This document shows, in pieces, positions 15,687 through 18,177 of a stretch of DNA of 18,177 bases. Made by a program: the position numbers and the translations under genes. The notes below the pieces were generated by a model. The model ran no database searches and had not been told where the DNA came from. It saw only the letters and a list, made by a program, of their open reading frames with translations. The stretch comes from Flavobacteriales bacterium (GTDB lineage Bacteria; Bacteroidota; Bacteroidia; Flavobacteriales; Flavobacteriaceae), in contig JALWYR010000139.1 in the NCBI GenBank assembly GCA_027003085.1, forward strand, positions 1 to 18,177, read 5' to 3'. Position 1 is the stretch's first letter. The number at the start of each line of letters is the position of its first letter.

Positions 15687-15943
15687 CGGGCGCCCGGGCG
15701 CACGCGTTCACGCATCGGCGGTTGCTTCAAGACGACGGAGCGCTTTCGCACCCGCCGGCGTTCACGCGGCGCCCGCCGGGCTGTCCGCTTAAATTCGCCT
15801 CGCCGCGCTCTTGGCCTGTATAGCACGGCGGTGCGGCTTCCCGCTGTCAGTCACCCCGCCGTGGCAGGCCGGCGGCGCGGCATCGGCTCATACCGCTCCC
15901 ATCCCTGGCGCGATAATAAGGTGCGCGCGATAAATCGCTTTTC
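15687..15943. repeat. GC-rich structured intergenic block, candidate dispersed repeat
   Basis: About 257 bp, clearly more GC-rich than its flanks. It opens with the perfect 10-bp palindrome CGGGCGCCCG (15687-15696). Near its end it holds the 9-mer GCGCGATAA twice (15908-15916 and 15925-15933) and the palindrome-like GCGATAAATCGC (15927-15938). It contains GGGCTGTCCGCT near 15778 and CCGCTCCCATCCCTGGCGCG near its end; from memory such pairs bracket an abundant intergenic repeat in other Bacteroidota, but I could not check this. Overlapping open frames on both strands are arginine-rich with no recognisable domain, so I treat it as non-coding. Confidence 0.45.
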
Positions 15944-16084
15944 GAGGCTGTCCAAAAAGTAAAAATTTTGTTGAATTTATCCTTTTTTTAAAGGTTTGGA
16001 GTAAGGCAATTCATTGATTATAAAGGTATTGCAAAATATTGAAATTTGACCATAATATTGATTTGGGCCTTTTTGGACAGCCTC
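15944..16084. mobile_element. MITE-like element with perfect 16-bp terminal inverted repeats
   Basis: GAGGCTGTCCAAAAAG at 15944-15959 is repeated perfectly in inverted orientation at 16069-16084, bounding a 141-bp element. The 109-bp interior is AT-rich and has no open frame, in contrast to the GC-rich DNA on its left. Termini starting GAGGCTGTCC resemble those I associate with IS1182/IS5-like insertion sequences (recollection, not checked), so it may be a non-autonomous derivative mobilised in trans or an internally deleted insertion sequence. I see no clear target-site duplication in the immediate flanks. Confidence 0.7.
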
Positions 16085-16390
16085 CTACAATGGAACATCC
16101 GGCCTTGGTTGAAACATCCGGGTTTATGCTTGTCTACTACTGTAAACATTGAAGCAGTGTGTTATTTCTATGGAGCGCCCGAAGGGTGCGACTGAGAAAT
16201 CTCGACACGGATAATTCATCCAAGGCGGAATATTACGTTCCTATTGTCCAATCCGTGAAGAGATTCCTCGTCGTTTTGCCTTGCTAACACCGGCAAAACT
16301 CCGTCGGAATGACACTGCTCTGCTACTGTAAATATTGAAGGCGAAGCCGCATTGCGGGAATGACAAAGAAAGGCAAACCGGATCCCCTGG

Positions 16391-16410
16391 ATTCCCGCTT
16401 TCGCGGGAAT
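16391..16410. repeat. Strong hairpin, ATTCCCGC/GCGGGAAT
   Basis: A perfect 8-bp stem with a 4-nt TTTC loop. It is followed by GACA, giving the GGAATGACA end found four times in this region. The form matches a widespread bacterial short intergenic palindrome family. No T-run follows on either strand, so it is not a standard intrinsic terminator. Confidence 0.75.
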
Positions 16411-16458
16411 GACATATAGGGCAACTCCAAGGGGGCCGGATTATCGCCGGAGCCTGTG

Positions 16459-16472
16459 CCCGCGTAGGCGGG
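16459..16472. repeat. Second, shorter hairpin of the same repeat type
   Basis: CCCGC-GTAG-GCGGG forms a 5-bp stem with a 4-nt loop, followed a few bases later by the fourth GGAATGACA copy at 16477. Together with the hairpin at 16391-16410 it looks like a diverged copy of the same short repeat unit. Confidence 0.55.
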
Positions 16473-16494
16473 TACGGGAATGACACAAAGAATG

Positions 16495-16774
16495 CCCGAG
16501 GAGACCGAAGGGCTCCGAGGGCCGCGAAGGGAGACGCCGATGGTGGCTCCCGGAGCCGCCGAGGAAACCGGAGGGTTCCGAGGCCCGCAAGGAGACCAAG
16601 CACTGAGCTTGCGAAGTGCGAAGGGCTCCGCAGCAAGTGGAGCGAGACCGTCAGGGCTCGCGGAACACCGGAGGGAGACAAGGCGCGGCATTTGCTTTGG
16701 CTTGTGGAAGCCGACGGCTCCCGGAGGGCGGAGCAAGACCAAGGGCGCCGGCGCCGCGCCGAAGGCGCGGGCCG
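16495..16774. repeat. GC-rich degenerate tandem-like repeat block
   Basis: Purine- and GC-rich DNA with recurring CCGAGGAgACCGaAGGG and CTCCGAGGgCCGCgAAGG motifs. The segment at 16495-16535 aligns with 16558-16597 at a 63-bp offset with most positions identical; further looser copies of the CCGGAGGGAGAC type follow to about 16740. A hairpin CCGCGCC-GAA-GGCGCGG lies at 16754-16770. The plus-strand frame 16480-16806 (108 aa) and minus-strand frames have low-complexity translations rich in G, R, P and E or S without any domain, so I do not call a gene. The origin is unknown to me. Confidence 0.5.
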
Positions 16775-16866
16775 GGCGGCGCAAAAAAGTGAAATATTCC
16801 GGTTGAGGTGGTGTTTTCAGCCGGATTAGGATACAAACAAATTGCCGGAACAACTTTTGCGCCGCC
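16775..16866. repeat. Inverted repeat with GGCGGCGCAAAA arms
   Basis: GGCGGCGCAAAAAAGT at 16775-16790 is mirrored by ACTTTTGCGCCGCC at 16853-16866; the arms differ by two A/T pairs. They enclose about 62 bp of lower-GC sequence without an open frame. Size and layout fit a small structured RNA or a short mobile-element remnant; nothing further identifies it. Confidence 0.5.
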
Positions 16867-16895
16867 GGCAGCGGAATTCCATTCCGCCGCCGGCG
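16863..16895. repeat. Long hairpin downstream of the membrane-protein gene, possible transcript end
   Basis: GCGGAAT-TCC-ATTCCGC at the core (16871-16887) extends, after one A-C mismatch, by seven more G-C pairs on each side (16863-16869 with 16889-16895), so the whole 33-nt unit forms a near-perfect stem. It begins about 40 nt after the stop of the minus-strand gene ending at 16935. No T-run follows on the minus strand, so if it ends that transcript it is not a classic intrinsic terminator. It overlaps the right arm of the neighbouring inverted repeat. Confidence 0.6.
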
Positions 16896-16934
16896 CCCTG
16901 ACGGCTTGTGGAGCGTTATCAAAGTAAACCGGTT

Positions 16935-17393
16935 TTATTCCAACATCATCTCCTCCTGTGCCGACAACTCCAAATCCCGCACAATCACTTGGCGGCGCGG
17001 ATAATACCAAATCATAACCAGCCCGAACAATACGGCACCCGCCCATAAACGCTCGTCTCCCGTAACCATATAGCCAACCACACCAAATAAGGCAACACCT
17101 TCGATCAGTGCCATACGTATCAAATAAACCGTTTGAAAACAACTCAGTTTACCTATCAACGCTTCTTTTTTGCGGCAGGATTTGACGAGATGATTATACA
17201 AGAATACGCTTGCCAATAAATTTATCGTTCCAATTGCGATAAATACCCAAAAAAAGGTATCGTTTGCCGTTTTCACTGCGGGTTTTATGAAAAACTTGGC
17301 TTCCAAAATAAAAAACCAAGCACCTGTAATTAGCGCGAGTGTAATAAAACCCAGGCGCTTGTATGCCCCCGGCAAATTATTTCCTTGTTTCAT
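16935..17393 (-). CDS. Four-helix membrane protein of unknown function
   Basis: A 152-aa protein that I cannot assign to a named family. Four hydrophobic segments are visible, at about residues 13-34 (LGFITLALITGAWFFILEA), 45-67 (FFWVFIAIGTINLLASVFLY), 87-108 (YLIRMALIEGVALFGVVGYM) and 114-130 (LWAGAVLFGLVMIWYYP). The last is followed by PRRQVIVRDLELSAQEEMML, a polar tail likely to be cytoplasmic. The RMALIEGVALFG segment reminds me of uncharacterised Bacteroidota membrane proteins. It starts 34 bp after the upstream peptidase-like gene, so co-transcription is likely; TATTTTTG at 17416-17409 matches a -7 box but has no partner -33 element. No signal peptide cleavage site seen. Confidence 0.8.
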   Translation of the reverse strand: MKQGNNLPGAYKRLGFITLALITGAWFFILEAKFFIKPAVKTANDTFFWVFIAIGTINLLASVFLYNHLVKSCRKKEALIGKLSCFQTVYLIRMALIEGVALFGVVGYMVTGDERLWAGAVLFGLVMIWYYPRRQVIVRDLELSAQEEMMLE

Positions 17394-17427
17394 CTCTAAT
17401 TATTTTTCCAAAAATAACAAAACTCCC

Positions 17428-18177
17428 TCAATACCACGAACGGCTGAACATCTTGAACAAGTTGGGCAGGTCGAACACGAACATAATGCGGATATGCTCC
17501 CAATAGTGCCTGTCAAGCGGAATCCAACCCATATCCGATACCACGGGAAAATAAAATTCGAAATAATCCGGCACCAGGTACAAGCGCAATCCCGCATCGT
17601 AATGGAAAACGGGAGCTTGACCGCGATTGGCCGCCCATCCGATATCGGCGAAAAGGTTCAAGCGCTTGTAAAGCCCTACATTCAAATTGTGTGTCCACAT
17701 CCACAGGTCGGCATATTGGTCGGGATAGAAAACCTTGAAAGCGCCTTCGGCGTAAACATATTGTTGGTGGAACAGTCCCGTGCTTTCCGACCGGCCGTAG
17801 TAGTTGTATTTAAACAAATAATCCGTAGGCCGCGACAAAGCCGGAAGGAAATAGGACGTCCGGGTGCGGTTGTAGGGCATCCAAGCAAAATAAGTACGCC
17901 ATTCGATTTGGCGAAAGCGGTCCACAAAACTGCGGAAACGGAACTCGGTTTGGAATTTGACAAAGCGCCGGTGAAATTCCAAACTATTGGTCCAGCTGTA
18001 ATTTTTGATGAGTCCACGCAAATACCAGTTGTGGGCCAAGCGCCCTACCAAGTAGGCCGATGTTTCGTCGGGATGTGTAACCTCCTTATCCACCCAAAGC
18101 AATTCGGCCGAATAATCCTGACCTTTGAGGAACTTGTGTGCCCGGTCCTTGAACGATAGCACGGCAAAGAGCGAAGC
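17428..18177 (-). CDS. Probable M1-family metallopeptidase, C-terminal part (partial)
   Basis: The frame is open to the right edge (250 codons in view including the stop); the GTG at 18162 is merely an in-frame valine, not a supported start. The translation is rich in aromatic residues in alternating patterns, such as LAHNWYLRGLIKNYSWTNSL, RPTDYLFKYNYYGRSESTGL and LYKRLNLFADIGWAANRG, and ends PVVSDMGWIPLDRHYWEHIR with a terminal SRSWY. This looks like a beta-barrel-like region and resembles, from memory, the C-terminal part of large Bacteroidota M1-type (gluzincin) metallopeptidases. The zinc motif HExxH would lie outside the window, so catalytic function is unverified. It ends 34 bp before the membrane-protein gene. 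Confidence 0.6.
   Translation of the reverse strand, partial: ASLFAVLSFKDRAHKFLKGQDYSAELLWVDKEVTHPDETSAYLVGRLAHNWYLRGLIKNYSWTNSLEFHRRFVKFQTEFRFRSFVDRFRQIEWRTYFAWMPYNRTRTSYFLPALSRPTDYLFKYNYYGRSESTGLFHQQYVYAEGAFKVFYPDQYADLWMWTHNLNVGLYKRLNLFADIGWAANRGQAPVFHYDAGLRLYLVPDYFEFYFPVVSDMGWIPLDRHYWEHIRIMFVFDLPNLFKMFSRSWY

Larger units (their letters stand above)
16085..16490. repeat. Mosaic of short dispersed-repeat fragments, no gene
   Basis: Non-coding region built from recurring pieces. CTACTGTAAAYATTGAAG occurs at 16137-16154 and 16323-16340 with one mismatch. AACATCCGG occurs at 16094-16102 and 16113-16121. GGAATGACA occurs four times, at 16306, 16357, 16406 and 16477. A GAGAAATCTC / GAGATTCCTCGTC pair lies between them (near 16193 and 16260). 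Such pieces resemble intergenic repeats that are often mis-translated as SFPRKRESR or VIPAYAG peptides; exactly these peptides appear in the minus-strand frames here, so those frames are rejected as genes. Confidence 0.6.

Noticed and set aside
15612..15962. Plus-strand open frame of 116 aa
   Set aside because: Arginine-rich translation of GC-rich DNA that runs into the left end of the MITE-like element; no domain and no promoter match on that strand.
16085..16490. CRISPR array, because of the repeated GGAATGACA
   Set aside because: Copies are only 9 bp long and spaced irregularly; no repeat of 24 bp or longer with uniform spacers and no cas gene is present.
16241..16681. Minus-strand open frame of 146 aa
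   Set aside because: Contains the HSRESGNPG repeat peptide in another frame of the same repeats; no domain is recognisable.
16754..16770. GC-rich hairpin as an intrinsic terminator
   Set aside because: No T-run follows on either strand; the adjacent A-run lies on the wrong side for a plus-strand terminator, and on the minus strand the T-run precedes the stem.
16480..16806. Plus-strand open frame of 108 aa with internally similar segments
   Set aside because: The repetition (EETEGLRGP and EETGGFRGP) follows from the DNA repeat; low complexity, no convincing start context, and no family resemblance.
16323..16922. Minus-strand open frame of 199 aa
   Set aside because: Its translation contains SFPRKRESRG and VIPVPAYAG-type peptides that mark translated intergenic repeats, and it runs through the degenerate GC-rich block.
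17409..17416. TATTTTTG as a separate promoter for the membrane-protein gene
   Set aside because: It matches TAnnTTTG but no TTTG or TTG lies at the -33 distance, and an AT-rich 34-bp gap can produce such a match by chance.

Overview
The window is a ribosomal-protein chromosome segment of a member of the Bacteroidota. Four things point there. The promoter before rpsL matches TTTG-N19-TAnnTTTG. tuf is absent between fusA and rpsJ. L36 and S14 are zinc-free forms. The partial gene at the right edge resembles the barrel-like C-terminal region of Bacteroidota M1-type metallopeptidases. All recognised genes lie on the minus strand, so transcription runs from high to low coordinates.

Positions 15546 down to 1 hold a fused str-S10-spc-alpha supercluster of 31 genes: rpsL, rpsG, fusA, rpsJ, rplC, rplD, rplW, rplB, rpsS, rplV, rpsC, rplP, rpmC, rpsQ, rplN, rplX, rplE, rpsN, rpsH, rplF, rplR, rpsE, rpmD, rplO, secY, infA, rpmJ, rpsM, rpsK, rpsD and a truncated rpoA (96 codons in view). 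Gaps run from a 1-nt overlap to 30 bp. I see no internal terminator, and the only convincing promoter lies just before rpsL. The genes encode 27 ribosomal proteins plus EF-G, the SecY channel, IF-1 and the RNA polymerase alpha subunit. rpmJ and rpmD are very short genes that are easily missed. No map or adk gene sits between secY and infA.

Positions 15547-16934 (about 1.4 kb) carry no credible gene. From left to right they hold the rpsL promoter, an AT-rich stretch, a GC-rich structured block, a 141-bp MITE-like element with perfect 16-bp terminal inverted repeats, a mosaic of short dispersed-repeat fragments (four GGAATGACA copies and a strong ATTCCCGC/GCGGGAAT hairpin), a GC-rich block of degenerate repeat units, and two inverted repeats. 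The predicted open frames here are in my judgement artefacts of these repeats.

Positions 16935-18177 hold two more minus-strand genes: a four-helix membrane protein of unknown function, and upstream of it the C-terminal part of a probable M1-family metallopeptidase that runs off the right edge. I found no CRISPR array, tRNA, rRNA, phage gene, biosynthetic cluster or defence system. The coding part is conventional; the parts worth a second look are in the 1.4-kb repeat-filled gap before the rpsL promoter.
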